This document shows positions 33,401 to 42,700 of a DNA stretch of 43,799 nucleotides, piece after piece. A program made the translations under genes and the position numbers. Source of the stretch: CAZUQH01 sp964622465 (GTDB taxonomy: Bacteria; CG03; CAZUQH01); the NCBI GenBank assembly GCA_964622465.1, contig CAZUQH010000005.1:1-43799 (forward strand), in the 5' to 3' direction. The notes under the pieces were generated by a model, which saw only the letters and a program-made list of their open reading frames with translations, searched no databases and had not been told where the DNA came from. Position 1 is the first letter of the stretch. Every line of letters begins with the position of its first letter.

Positions 33401-35288
33401 TCCTTCCATCAAAGCCAGCGGTTACGGTAGACGCAAAAGCAAAATAAAAATAAAGATTAAATTCATCACAAGAAATTGAAAATGAAGATATATCAAGTTG
33501 AGACGAACTTCCCCTGTCTGTTCTCTGGTCTCCGATTCTGTCACGCCAGAGAGCGTCACCACCTGAGACAACAATGGAATCTACAACAGTTGCATAATTG
33601 TCTGTCCAGTCATTGTTATTGCAATCCATAGTTTTCCGGTTAATGTGAATTCCATCGGAAACAGTCCATACGCCGACAGTTCCTTCGTTATTTTCTGCCT
33701 TCACTCTTGCGTAATGGTAATAGCCACGAGAGAGGCCTGTTACTGTATAAGTGCTAACAGTCCCTGCTAAAGTAGCGGAAGAGCTAAAGAAACCAAAGTT
33801 TACATCTGTTGAAATTTCTACGAAATAATTAACGATTTCTCCACCATCAGGAATAAACGGCCAGTCCCAGGTAACAGTCCCATCCGCATCTTCAATTCCA
33901 TCAACAATGCCATAGTTGTTTTTGTTATCACTACTTCTGTTATCATAAACAACGCTCACCTTTACTTTACCCGGACTTATTAAACTCGGGCAAGCACTTG
34001 CTTCCTGAGATAAAGTAGAAGTCAGTACCTCGCTAAAGAGACCGTTCGCCTGGTTGCCTTTATCATAAGTAATCACTCGGTAGTAGTATGTGACACCTGT
34101 AGTCAGCTCTGAGTCCAGATGAACATTAGTAGGATGTGTAACGGTTGCGATATGAACTACATTCGGAGTATCTATATCTGAAAAACTGAATGTCGCTCTG
34201 TAAATGAAATATTTGTCAATATCGTCAACATATTCTGGTATTGGTTTTTCCCAGGAGACATTTATTGTTGTGGAACTGTTTGATATTGCTGAAACACTCG
34301 GAGGCGGGTCTGGATTCAGGTCAAGTGCCTGGTCACTGTTTTCTGTATTGACACCATCTGTTGACCAGGTTGACCAATTGTTTACATCATCCCTTGTTTT
34401 AATAGCGAAATAGTAAGTTGTCCCGGGATTAAGACCTGTTACCGTGTAAGAATGACCAGTTCCTTGTGTTGTATAGGATGTTGAAATATCAATAGAATAA
34501 GTGTAAAGAGGATTATTGCTTATTGAATCAAAATTAGCCGATGTAATAGGATGAGTAGATGCTTTTAACCTGTACAGCCCATCAGTAAGGTCACCAGAAG
34601 TTCCATCATCTCCAGGAGCAGTCCAGGACAACTTTACATCGCCATCATTTTCTGTACCTGTAAGAGCTGTCAGGTTAGAAATAGCACACGGGGCATACAC
34701 ATCCGGTGCAAGGAATATCCAGTTCTCGTTGTTGTTTCCAGAATCAACAGATTCCGAACATTCTATTTGGTAATCAAGAGCATCTGAGTCCTGTACATCA
34801 ACGAATTGTACTGTCTGCGAGCTCAAAAACCTTATATACCATTTGTTTCCATCAATTGTAGAACGTAATTTTATTCTATTTGCTGCGGTTCCTTCTAACG
34901 TAAAGGCACTCTTGACGGTTTGTGTTGAAGATGCCTCAAAGTAAAGTGATTTTCCTGCTGTTTCGCAACTCAAACAGTAAAAAGTTGTATTCCCTGTTAG
35001 CGTGCTTACAACTGTTGTGTAAAGAGTAACTGTTGATGTCCCGCAGATAAAACTTCCATTATTATCAAATCTTCTTCCTACATTGAGATGCCCGTCCCCT
35101 GCATCAAGAGTTCCGTTCCCTGAGATAACAACATCGCTTGAGACCTCAATGGTTACGGAGTTAGAAAGTGTAACTGTTCCAGCATCTATGATAAATGAAG
35201 CAGAAACAGGAAAAGCGAAGAACAGGAGAACGGAGATTGAGAAAACAAGAATTAAGGGTTTGGAATTGAGTATTTTCAAGTTTTGCAT
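27483..35288 (-). CDS. Giant secreted multidomain GH13 alpha-amylase-family protein (2601 aa)
   Basis: The signal peptide (PLILVFSISVLLFFAFPVSA) supports the ATG at 35288; a TTG at 35318 has a better Shine-Dalgarno (AGAAGG), so either start may be used. Order: beta-rich N-terminal module (~35-195), three FN3 domains (~200-535), DOMON-like sandwich (~555-790), GH13 barrel (~820-1240), carboxypeptidase-regulatory-like domain (~1290-1365), then FN3 domains mixed with two CBM20/48-like modules (KVTFWLDTR, FEYKYL-type cores), and two copies of the 351-aa paralogue module (~1985-2270, ~2272-2601). Catalytic Asp973 (AIRYDNPKFW), Glu1014 (FIMGEIPEG) and Asp1101 (MMENHDERR) are present. Region I reads VDWVCGQ, lacking the usual Asn-His. 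Substrate: probably polymeric starch or glycogen outside the cell. Confidence 0.88.
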   Translation of the reverse strand: MQNLKILNSKPLILVFSISVLLFFAFPVSASFIIDAGTVTLSNSVTIEVSSDVVISGNGTLDAGDGHLNVGRRFDNNGSFICGTSTVTLYTTVVSTLTGNTTFYCLSCETAGKSLYFEASSTQTVKSAFTLEGTAANRIKLRSTIDGNKWYIRFLSSQTVQFVDVQDSDALDYQIECSESVDSGNNNENWIFLAPDVYAPCAISNLTALTGTENDGDVKLSWTAPGDDGTSGDLTDGLYRLKASTHPITSANFDSISNNPLYTYSIDISTSYTTQGTGHSYTVTGLNPGTTYYFAIKTRDDVNNWSTWSTDGVNTENSDQALDLNPDPPPSVSAISNSSTTINVSWEKPIPEYVDDIDKYFIYRATFSFSDIDTPNVVHIATVTHPTNVHLDSELTTGVTYYYRVITYDKGNQANGLFSEVLTSTLSQEASACPSLISPGKVKVSVVYDNRSSDNKNNYGIVDGIEDADGTVTWDWPFIPDGGEIVNYFVEISTDVNFGFFSSSATLAGTVSTYTVTGLSRGYYHYARVKAENNEGTVGVWTVSDGIHINRKTMDCNNNDWTDNYATVVDSIVVSGGDALWRDRIGDQRTDRGSSSQLDISSFSISCDEFNLYFYFAFASTVTAGFDGRNFVQIMIDNDFASTERVFRGRDNQYEDSYVSGDVPWEWIIEVVTGNDITRAQNSLFTDTRYGAYSENNNNYFYEVAMPLEKLGGKEKFLGKSVNFTVATFWNEGGTDGSIGQWDADNSNIVDVITSSGTNTWTEVQDKVVDYYLSVTFSTRGVVTDARGIKANFTPPPDEPQPPEAGISPAPPSALDYILYNMFIDAWYNGDTSNDDINDTNDYGGDFQGVIDKVGYLNDLGINMAYFGPPTEFGGGIWGFNIDDAYQKETKFGRTSKYIEMVKTLHNHNIKVMVDWVCGQVGSKNSPTARKNPDFFRQEQFGWGTIQEFAEARAFWLNNLIWYFSMCDAIRYDNPKFWNDTPPEYGNGFEHKEFNLALRKLTDRWDPQLFIMGEIPEGVYWNNYFTGDNGPMIHGGEDMKSGGYKNGGEYWISSWAMPGTGYDRGIGGGVSTIDLRNGLDNEQITNKNQWSINPIMMENHDERRFISRGRDESSNSPWHQQIGYMTAFTVGVSPIFFYGGELGLEGPYDGNQPAKMDRDGNVRPMPWSRLNDSTWSQVRGALKKTIHGRANFPALRGDPKKESRGWYSGGQYDGDVVVFSRTGWGQKAIVMMNRSNGNVTLNDAGTGDENTTYKDWLTDETFNTDAIGNISSIQVNSHYGRILIKNGYSTGTVSGVVNVPNAIVDVDGKSHWTTTADSGGNYSIERVLTGDHSIKAWAPGYEIYRKNETISPGDNTVDFTLAVDNTAPSAPKSLSAKPRDQAVMLSWQENTEDDIQTYLIYRSRQPIPDYSYPQPIFEVFKPFFYDNNLDGKLDSDGNVYDRLENGTTYYYRVRAVDRNGNKSALSNEIVVVPRAIKVTFWLDTRDSGLSVSSVTIAGGALAFSNDYWGKVPLEDNGDGTFQRTFEFDDTTFLEYKYLINDIWEGSAGYAFLDGSLSDSSRGELTDNSVPDVEIIDEGNGEMLLANVWRYYNDRPPRTPGGVGIIPGPNQLTVFWTKNAEPDLSYYTILRSSYSSSEGFVEIARRDKEAINLVDIGLLSNNTYYYKISATDRREKKSSYSSVVSDYPREEDTQAPESPSGLEVFGLGTHGLDGIRIEWDPNPEGDIAGYNLHRSTVSGFSTSESNKLNDTLISPVELYYADSGASLETTYYYKLVAVDSSGNASGATQVYARCVPITFKVDVGNINSEDVAIIGNTKPLYLTTGSTMTRIGVTNVYKIELGMISGTTIQYRYGYNCLETKEQNFDTNSGRREYLIPTSSTTVSGNWEENPDEVSGVTVYPGVSKAYLYWDRNTTAEDLAGYNIYRNDGTGDPDIKVNSTPVSYSQPYTVMGLNSSTTYSFLIRSCDSGSPELESTTGTVVSAYLGEQVYVNFGVPYSAGLSSSPWGDSSKIKLYLAVMSSTQTSVWSSGDRANVTNGKKEMDANKDDGTYRTVVPLLKGEYYNFIFFAETTNTPPEGLKANSEYYDVVPGDTHCCFSVSTSSTSISGPQTGYFDRVSANRDSRRVIQVPSSLPDGSTWFVFANFASTPTAPTYIQPVPGNEKITLYWSQPYGREWTTVIDNVPVSAGEAMKAADVVCGGVYHIYMTTYTPGDFSSYKLTATVSGSVLSKTFDSLTNSVTYYFLMRSSDTFKGPPGGICDNYYSVLSSTVSAYPTSSYVVTKIRVNSNANETWRSVRKSIAFQEGKTVSSWDEEGRSNLTPSGRAVNMVSPPGNPDELEFSVNLIPQTTYNFILFAYSTFSISGIQTGTTYYDTVPNSGDEGMLVSTSTVSVTQPGKAWFGTVGGTGDSRRLLYVPDNLSSGTTLYVLCNFSAAPQEPELYANPMSSYSVRIGWVPYGYWGKQGEQNKAIDVIAGGAYHIWRSSVSEAGPYVLWASTSGVFKWVDDDRNNPGDNLGMVRGLEYFYVLVSSDAYCGDSTKMQIPNLYRTGEPEFSFCDASATPEEKRPVYFKVEYIDDRKIFVACNTAPGRRIYGTGVSVKIW

Positions 35289-35331
35289 TGTCTCGGATAA
35301 ACTATGGTAGCCGTGCAATTATCCCTTCTTA

Positions 35332-36087
35332 TTATGGCGCTCCAAACCAGAAAGCACTGAAGTGCCGGTCATAGGCATTTGCTGTTCCATAGGCAGCGCC
35401 ATCATCTCCACTGCGCCATTCTACTTTGACCACCTTGCTGCCAGTAGTACTCACGGTATAGGCAGCGTTCATACCGAGAGGACACTTGCCCGGAAATCCA
35501 TTCTGTTCTGCCATAAACTCACCATATCCAACTGATGTACCATCAACATTGAACCTTACCGCAACCTTGGGGTATTGGTTTTCACTGATAGTGCGGAATA
35601 CAGTACCGTTAAAGTACAGGAAAATCGTCGCAGGTGCAGCAGTAATATTCAATGTCCCACGCATGTTGGGCATGTCAGACCAGGCATTTGAATTGGTAGT
35701 GACATTGCCGGTATCAAGGGTGAACGTTGAGGTAATAACCAAATCCTCGTTCTTAACTGTTCTGTTTCTTAATGCACCTTGCTCTATGTAAACATTGGAG
35801 GAAAACCTTGTTGCGTAGTTTGACGAATCATCGTAGATTTTCCTGTCTGTCTGGCTTGTACCAAAGAATATATCATTGCCTTTAACTCTAACATCTCCAC
35901 CGAAAGCTGCATCACCAACCGAGGTTATACTTGAAACTACAACTTCATTCTTATCTCTCACTTGAAATGAAGTTGAACCGTCGTCGGTGGTCAATTTCAC
36001 CTTTACGTCTTCCGCAAATGCCAGCTGAGCACGGACGAGCAGTTGAAGACCTGCAAGCAATAACAAGACAAAAATTGCCTTTTTCAT
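35332..36087 (-). CDS. Small secreted fibre-like protein (251 aa), paralogue of the gene at 43041
   Basis: Not a recognised family. The signal peptide is IFVLLLLAGLQLLVRAQLAFA; GGAGG lies seven bases before the ATG. A beta-rich N-terminal half (DGSTSFQVRDKNEVVVSS, VGDAAFGGDVRVKGN) resembles tail-fibre or adhesin stems. It leads to FFGTSQTDRKIYDDSSNYAT, which is nearly repeated in the 223-aa protein at 43041-43712. The C-terminal half is a beta-sandwich-like region (ATIFLYFNGTVFR, YPKVAVRFNVDG, KVVKVEWRSGDDG) ending FSAFWFGAP. It lies 43 bases upstream of the giant GH13, as the paralogue lies upstream of the giant GH57. A trimeric surface stalk or glucan-binding protein is possible; function unknown. 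Confidence 0.6.
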   Translation of the reverse strand: MKKAIFVLLLLAGLQLLVRAQLAFAEDVKVKLTTDDGSTSFQVRDKNEVVVSSITSVGDAAFGGDVRVKGNDIFFGTSQTDRKIYDDSSNYATRFSSNVYIEQGALRNRTVKNEDLVITSTFTLDTGNVTTNSNAWSDMPNMRGTLNITAAPATIFLYFNGTVFRTISENQYPKVAVRFNVDGTSVGYGEFMAEQNGFPGKCPLGMNAAYTVSTTGSKVVKVEWRSGDDGAAYGTANAYDRHFSAFWFGAP

Positions 36088-36152
36088 TTTGTGCCTCCAT
36101 CCCCCTTAATTTGACACCTGTAACACATCACGAGTAAACTTCGCTACCATCG

Positions 36153-36737
36153 TCACCTTATAATCACTAACTTACCGGTTTTGCGGTGGTTGTCTTCGTC
36201 AAACGCATAGTATATGTACACGCCACTTGCAACAGGCCGGCCGGCGTCGTTTTCTGCAGGCCACTCTTCAAAGTTATCGTAGCCGGTATTTGTAATCTCT
36301 TTAACAAAATCGCCAGCAACAGTAAATATCCTTATTTTGGTGCTATCAGTCAAGTACTTGAAAATTATGTAAGGTGCGTCCTGCGAACCGCCACTGCCCG
36401 GATGATATGGATTCGGATAGACAATCATATTATCCAGATTCTCTGCAGGTGCTTGAGCCATCAATCCGTAGATTGATGTGTGCCAGATTCGCCCACGAAC
36501 AAGATTCTCTGTTACCTCAACCCAGCAATCCTCAACCTTTTGCCAGGACTGACTTTCATCACTAAGGGTGTACATCACCAGTGTTTTCTCTCCAACTGAA
36601 CGACCGATGTTGTCAATCAGTCCATCGTTATTTTCGTCCGAATACGGCAAATACCTTATTATTCTTGAGGACATATTCTGGTTCTCCATCAAGGTCAATA
36701 TCCACTGAACAGGCAAGAACAGAATTCCACTGACCAT
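36153..36737 (-). pseudogene. Detached FlgD-type C-terminal tail of the upstream GH57 protein
   Basis: From about 36640 leftward this frame encodes a calcium-type repeat (DENNDGLIDN), a segment resembling the 852-aa protein (VMYTLSDESQSWQKVEDCW) and a FlgD-type tail (MIVYPNPYHPG, IRIFTVAGDFVKEI, ASGVYIYYAF) that ends KTGKLVIIR. The first ~30 residues are out-of-frame translation of the GH57 gene and look meaningless; there is no signal peptide or Shine-Dalgarno. Removing one base of GG at 36638-36639 joins it to the GH57 frame as ...KVFAVF-DENNDGLIDN..., giving about 2245 aa. It is therefore best read as the lost or shifted 3' end of the GH57 gene, not an independent gene. Sequencing error is also possible. 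Confidence 0.7.
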
Positions 36738-39700
36738 CCGAAACTTCCTGTGCCCATCTTGCTGCTGATGAAATAATTACTGCGTAGCGAATGTGGCCGT
36801 GGAGTGCAAGAGCCCAGCCGGATATAGCATCATAAGTAGTGTCTGCTGGACCAAACTTATCCGTGCTATCTTCGTCATGCCATGCTGTCTCATAAGTGAG
36901 GGTATTGAACACCATTCCTGCATAATCTTTCAACTGATTTGATGGCGCATTTTTGATTGAGTTCCAGGTATCTCTCAAGAGTGTGCCAGCACTGTTTATG
37001 TGCCCATAGGTCTTGCCAGATGGTAATGGGACACCACTTCTGACAACTGGAACTCTGTTTGCGAATGACTGTTCAAACGACGAACCCCAGTACCAGTTGT
37101 CGTACGAACCTTCGCAGGCGTGTGTGAGCCAGTCGTATGTTTTCACCGGCAGGCTTATGTTTGTCCCGTGGTCAATTGCAGTCCAGCCCCGCGAAAGGAT
37201 ATCTTCAAGCGTAACCGTCTCTATCCACTGATGACTTGCGAGCCATTTGACTGTCTTATCCCAGTTGTCCGCGTTATCATTTGGAAGTTCGGATGTGAAA
37301 GACCGGCCACTATACGCTTCCCAGTCATCAAATACAAGAACAAGTTGCTGCTGGTCCTGGTCGCGCGCGAGACGGTTCAAGAGTTTGCGTGTCTCTATAT
37401 GCAACCCGCTATCCTGATTCCAGAACTTGGTTCCATCCGGCTCCTGGTCACCCCCAGGCGGTAGGCCAAGCCGTGCATCAATCCCGTTTATCAAGAATAC
37501 ATACACGCCGTTTATCTTGTGGAGTTTGAACCGCTGTGAATCAGGCATTCCGAACCAGTCCTTCATATGGTATCTGTCATCAAGAACAGTTGCTGTATAG
37601 CCGGTCGGGTTTCCAGTTTCATGGTTGGTAAGTATATCAGCAAAGGTTTGTCCGCGCACAACTCTCTCAGGAATCCAGAAAACCTCTGGCTGGGTTGTAA
37701 GGTCATAAATAGACATAAGAACGGACGTGCCATCTTGAATTGCTTTAGAGTTTACAAAAAGGCCCGCTGCCGCGTTATCTTCAAAATACGGCATGATATG
37801 TTCTGCGAGAACCCCGCCTATGATTGCGACTCGACCTTGCGCAGCAAGGTCAGGAATCCGGTCATTGAACAATGGCTGTGCCCATTCAATTGCCGAAGCG
37901 AGCGTGCCTGAAACATGTATGTTTGCTTTCACGCCATAGTTCTCTACCGCGTCAAGACCACGGGAATAGCCGGTCGGCGTATGATTGGTTTCCTCCCGGT
38001 ATATCCAGTCCCTTATGTCTTTTGCTTTGTTCAAGGATTGATTCCCATGATAAATGAAAGCATACTTCGCACGGCCGGTAGTAGCAGTTGATGAAACACC
38101 TCCATATAGAAAACCACCTGCACGGTCAATCGTTGCGCCAATAGCATCTACTACATCCGAGCCGGTTATCTCGCCAGGCCCGTTTTCTGTACCGTCTTTG
38201 GTCGTAAAGCACTGAATATTCAAAGCCGAGCCAGGCGACCACCCTGCATTCTCCAGAACTGACTTTCTTATAGCGAGTCCAACACTGTCAAGGTCACTTC
38301 TAAAAGACGCACCCTGGAATGCATCATTGAACACTCCCCCTGTGGAGTTATACACATTGTAGTTTGTAGCGTCATAAAGGCATATTGCGACTTCCCATAG
38401 CAAGTCCGTCTGAGTGTCTGTGAAATCAGGAAGCCAGTTCTGTCCGCCAGGGGCACAGTCAATCAGTATGTACAAATCAAGGTAGCCGTTTTCCGCATAA
38501 ATCCCGAGTTCGTGAAAATCAACCCTGAAGTAGTAATTGTTTTGTCCTTCGCGGGAATAGAGAGCAACTATATCGCGCGAAGTATCATAACCGTCACCGA
38601 AGTTGTAAGTATCTTCGTATGGGTCAAGAGCACGCACATCACTGAATTTCCAGTCAAGGAAATTTCCGTCAATTGTTCTTTCCTCAAATGTTGGGGCTTC
38701 ATAAGGCGTTGCGCTCTTTTCGGTGGATGGAGCAGAGATGTTTCCCGCAGTATCCGATGCTCTAACAACCACATAATATGTTGTCCAGTTCGTCAATCCA
38801 GAGATGACATAAAATGTCGTAGTTGGAGCTATGAGAGAACTTGAGTATGGATATTCGCCTGTAGCAGTGCCATGTCTGACAAAGTATCCGGCAAGGTCCG
38901 GCTCTGTATTTGCATTCCATCTGACCTCAATTGCCTGATTCTTTGCACTGAGTGCCAAGCCGGTTGGCGCCTGTGGCGCAAGGTCTTCACCTGCTATTGC
39001 CTGAACCGGTCCGATGAGTCCTGATTTCTGGCCAGCAAGGTCCTGAGCATCTATCTTGAAATAGTATGTTTGCCCCGTAACAAGACCTGTAACCTGCCAT
39101 GATGTAGAAGTTGCTGAAGCAAGATAAGAGTAGTTTAGATTTGGGTCAAAAGTGCTCCTGTAGATATTGTATTTTTCGAGGTCGTATTCAATATTCGGGT
39201 CCCAGTTAAGAAGCACTCCGGATGCGTTGTCGGTTGCGCGCAGATTGACAGGTACAAGTGGAATTGGGTCACCGGCGACATTCCACTTGTTTGAGACATA
39301 CATTTTTGGTCCGTTGTTTGCTGCAATTGTAATCTTTCGGTTGTTGTCTGGCGCTGTCCCAAAGTCGCTCTCCCGGGTGGTTCCGTTCATAACATACTTA
39401 TACTGCAATTCAACACCTGGCGCGAGGCTCAAAGTAATCTTCCATACGCCTGTAAGATTTCCCGTCTGTTCAGTCATAGCGTAATATGTTGTGCTCCAGG
39501 TTGGTGCAAGAACATTCTGTGCAATTGCGACAGAACTTACACCTGCCACACCTCTCATATCTACTTGAAAAACAACCTCAATCAGCGATTGTGGAACTGC
39601 CCAGACAACGGAAGAATACGCACTTTCGCCTCCGCTATCATTTACTGCTGTGAGTTTATAATAATGCGTGACACCGTTGACTAAACTTGTATGGCAATAT

Positions 39701-42700
39701 GTGGTTGAGGTTATGAGACCTGTATTTACAAGAAAATAACCAGCAGTTGTTGAACACCAGAGATTGTAACCAGCGAGGTCTGCTTCACTGTTTGCATTCC
39801 AGGAAAGGTCTATCTTCTGGTTACCAGCAACTGCCTTTAGCCCCTGCGGCTGAGAAGGTGGCGGAACAACTTGAGCAACAACCGCAAGCTCAGAAGCAGC
39901 TGGGCTTTCATTGATGTTATTGTCCATGCTGGTTAGTTGATAGTAGTATGTGCAACCACCGGTAAGACCCGTATCCTGGTGTGTTGTTCCTGGAGGAAGG
40001 ATACTTGCGACAAACGTTTTTTCGCCAAACGGACAAGAATATGTAGAACGATATATCCTGTATGAAGCGAGGTCTGTCTCCAGATTCTTAGTCCAGGAAA
40101 GGTTCACTTTTTCCACCCCGCCCCAGCCAACAATTCCTTCTGGGGTTTGTGGCGGAATGTTATCCGTTGCAACAGGCGCGGTTGTAACAGGAGAGGAATA
40201 TGCGCTTTCCACATTAAGTCCAGTTGACTTTTGAGATGTTACTGCATATGTGTAGGTCGTTCCGTTTACAAGTGGATTTCCCGAAGGAGTTGAAACAGTA
40301 ACAGTATAGCCGGTAGTCCAGGTCACAAGGGAGGCGAGCTTCACATAGGTGGAACCCGCGACATTCCATTCGTAGATATTGTATCCCGCGAGTGACACAC
40401 CCGTAACCTGCTCCCAGGAAAGGTCAATCGCCTGATTTTTTGCAGTCGGAGTGAGTCGCTGTGGAGCAGGCGGAGGATTTGTATCCGCAGGCGAAACAAT
40501 TATTTTCCAGTCCGCACCGCCATTATTGTCCCAGGTGTTGTCGTCCCAGTGGAAACAGAAATTTATCTCTGATACCGGTTGACTGCCCATAAAAGGTCCG
40601 AGAGTTATGTAGTACGATGTGCCGTTGAATAGAAGCTGAGTTTCAACTGAAAGTGAATCATACACGGTTGTAGTTGAGTTAGTTGGCCAGTATTCTGAGG
40701 ACGGATGGGTCCAGCCGTTCACGCCCCAGTGAAGTTTCCCTGGTTTGCCAAGTTGAGAACCAAAGATTGTGACCTGCTGGTCACTGGTTGGATTTTGTGG
40801 AGTCCAGAGCCCGCTTGTTTCTTCAAAACTTGCATCCCCAACCCAGACATGCTGGATTGCGGTCTTTCTCACATTTCCTTTCTTGTCAACTGCTTCAATG
40901 TAGTAGTCAACAAGTTTATTTGTCCCTACATTTACATGCGCCCAGTATCTAAGCGGAAGATATTTTGGTGTGCAAGGTGGGGGGTCTTGAAGAGTTTCAT
41001 TCAAGTAAACCTTTACCGGCCATGTGCCGGACGACATTGTAATTTCCTGCCAGGCACTAACTGCTGTCCCGCCAGAATATGTGTAGTTGTCGGGAGCTAT
41101 TGGCGTGGTGTTTGCACCAGTTGCGGTGCGGTACTTCAATTTCACTGAAGAAAGTCCGGATGCGTCATATACGAAAGTGAAAACATCAAAATCACAGGGA
41201 TATGTCCATGACTTCCAGTTATACGCAACACCGTAATTGAGTGAGCCAGGGTTATATGGAAAGCGTTGTGGAACCCAGACAGTTGGCGGAACGGTATCGG
41301 AGGCACCGGCAGAAAGTTCACCTTCGCCTATGACCGCATCAGCAAAGTCACAGGCCTTGTTTCCAGCAACAATCGGTATGAAAGTGAAATCAGAAGATGT
41401 TCCATAGTAGATGTGACCGGAATCTGCAAAACCCAGAAGATAGTGCCAGGCCTTCTCAACATTATTTGAGGTGACTTCTGGATGCAAGATATTATTGATG
41501 TTTGGGGCACCAACATAAGATTCAGCAGTAAGAACCCTGTTTGAAACCGCGGTCATTATAGCCCAGTACTGTGAATTATCATCCCAGGAGTTGACCGGGT
41601 CAAATGTTGGTTTATCTGGATAATTATTCTTGACCCATGGCCAGTTCCAGTTAGAAAATGTCGGCGAGCCAAAATCAGAATCAGCATTCACCCACGAACC
41701 GTCTTCTACATGGACAATATCGTTAACATCTACTGGAAAGTTAGCCAGATACTCTTCTGTTGTGCTTGGCACATAACCCCTTGCTGAGGCGCCAGATGCC
41801 TTATTTGGCGTGTTTGTCATATACGAATCATAACCGCCACCCCACGCATTGTCACCATCATGTGCAAGAACAACAAGTGGTGGTTTCCCAACCTCAGCCG
41901 CCTGAGCAATTGCATCAAAAAGGTCAACCGGAAATGCACTATAGCCATCAACATAACCTTCGTAGTCAGCACACGGAACAACAATTATCTTGCTTGGAGT
42001 TCCGGTTTCAGGGTCAATATATTGTGCGTAATGCGGCCTATAGGAGAAACGGAGCTCGTTTGTGGTTGGCCTTCCATCAATTGATGCATTTCGCCACACT
42101 GAGCCGGTTCCATTTGACTGGCCTGCCTTGTTCGGTGGTTCTGTATTCATTCCATTGCCAGGAGTTGCTGGCCAGTTTGAGAGACAGCGCGACAGATGTG
42201 AATTCGCAACATAGGTCCAGTTAATTCCTTCGCTTTTGAGTATTGGAATCATCCGCTCTGAAAATGCGAGTTCAAGTGGCCAGAAGCCAGTTGACATTGG
42301 AACTGCTGTACCCCATGCCTCTCCATATATTGCTTTGTACAACTGTATGTAGCGCCGCGCAACTGTGTCATCTGGAAGGAGCGGGAAGAACGGATGGTGA
42401 AATCCGGTGAGGACTATGTTCATTCTTGACTTACCACCAACTGTAGTCCATCCGCGCGCCTCCCGCCACGGAGTTTTCCAGTCAGGAGAATAACCAAGGC
42501 GGTACTGGTCACCAAGTGCCTTCACATTCATGGCAAGAGCGCCGGTGTAGGAAACAGTGAAGCCAGCTTCAGGATAGGAAGTTATGGTACTCAGTGCGTC
42601 ACGTGGTCTTGACTGGTACGCAGCAACCCGGTCATCTTTGCCAAAAATAGCACCAAGGTCATTTGCAGGATGACCAGCCCAGGGATTAGTATTCTTGTAG

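Noticed and set aside
29300..35000. Repeated DNA resembling a tandem or CRISPR-like array
   Set aside because: The similarity is at protein level (FN3 domains ending in T-x-YYY) and the units are long and divergent; no short identical repeats with spacers exist anywhere in the window.
36153..36737. Independent 194-aa gene
   Set aside because: Its first ~30 residues are the GH57 gene read out of frame and there is no start signal; it is better read as the shifted 3' end of the GH57 gene.
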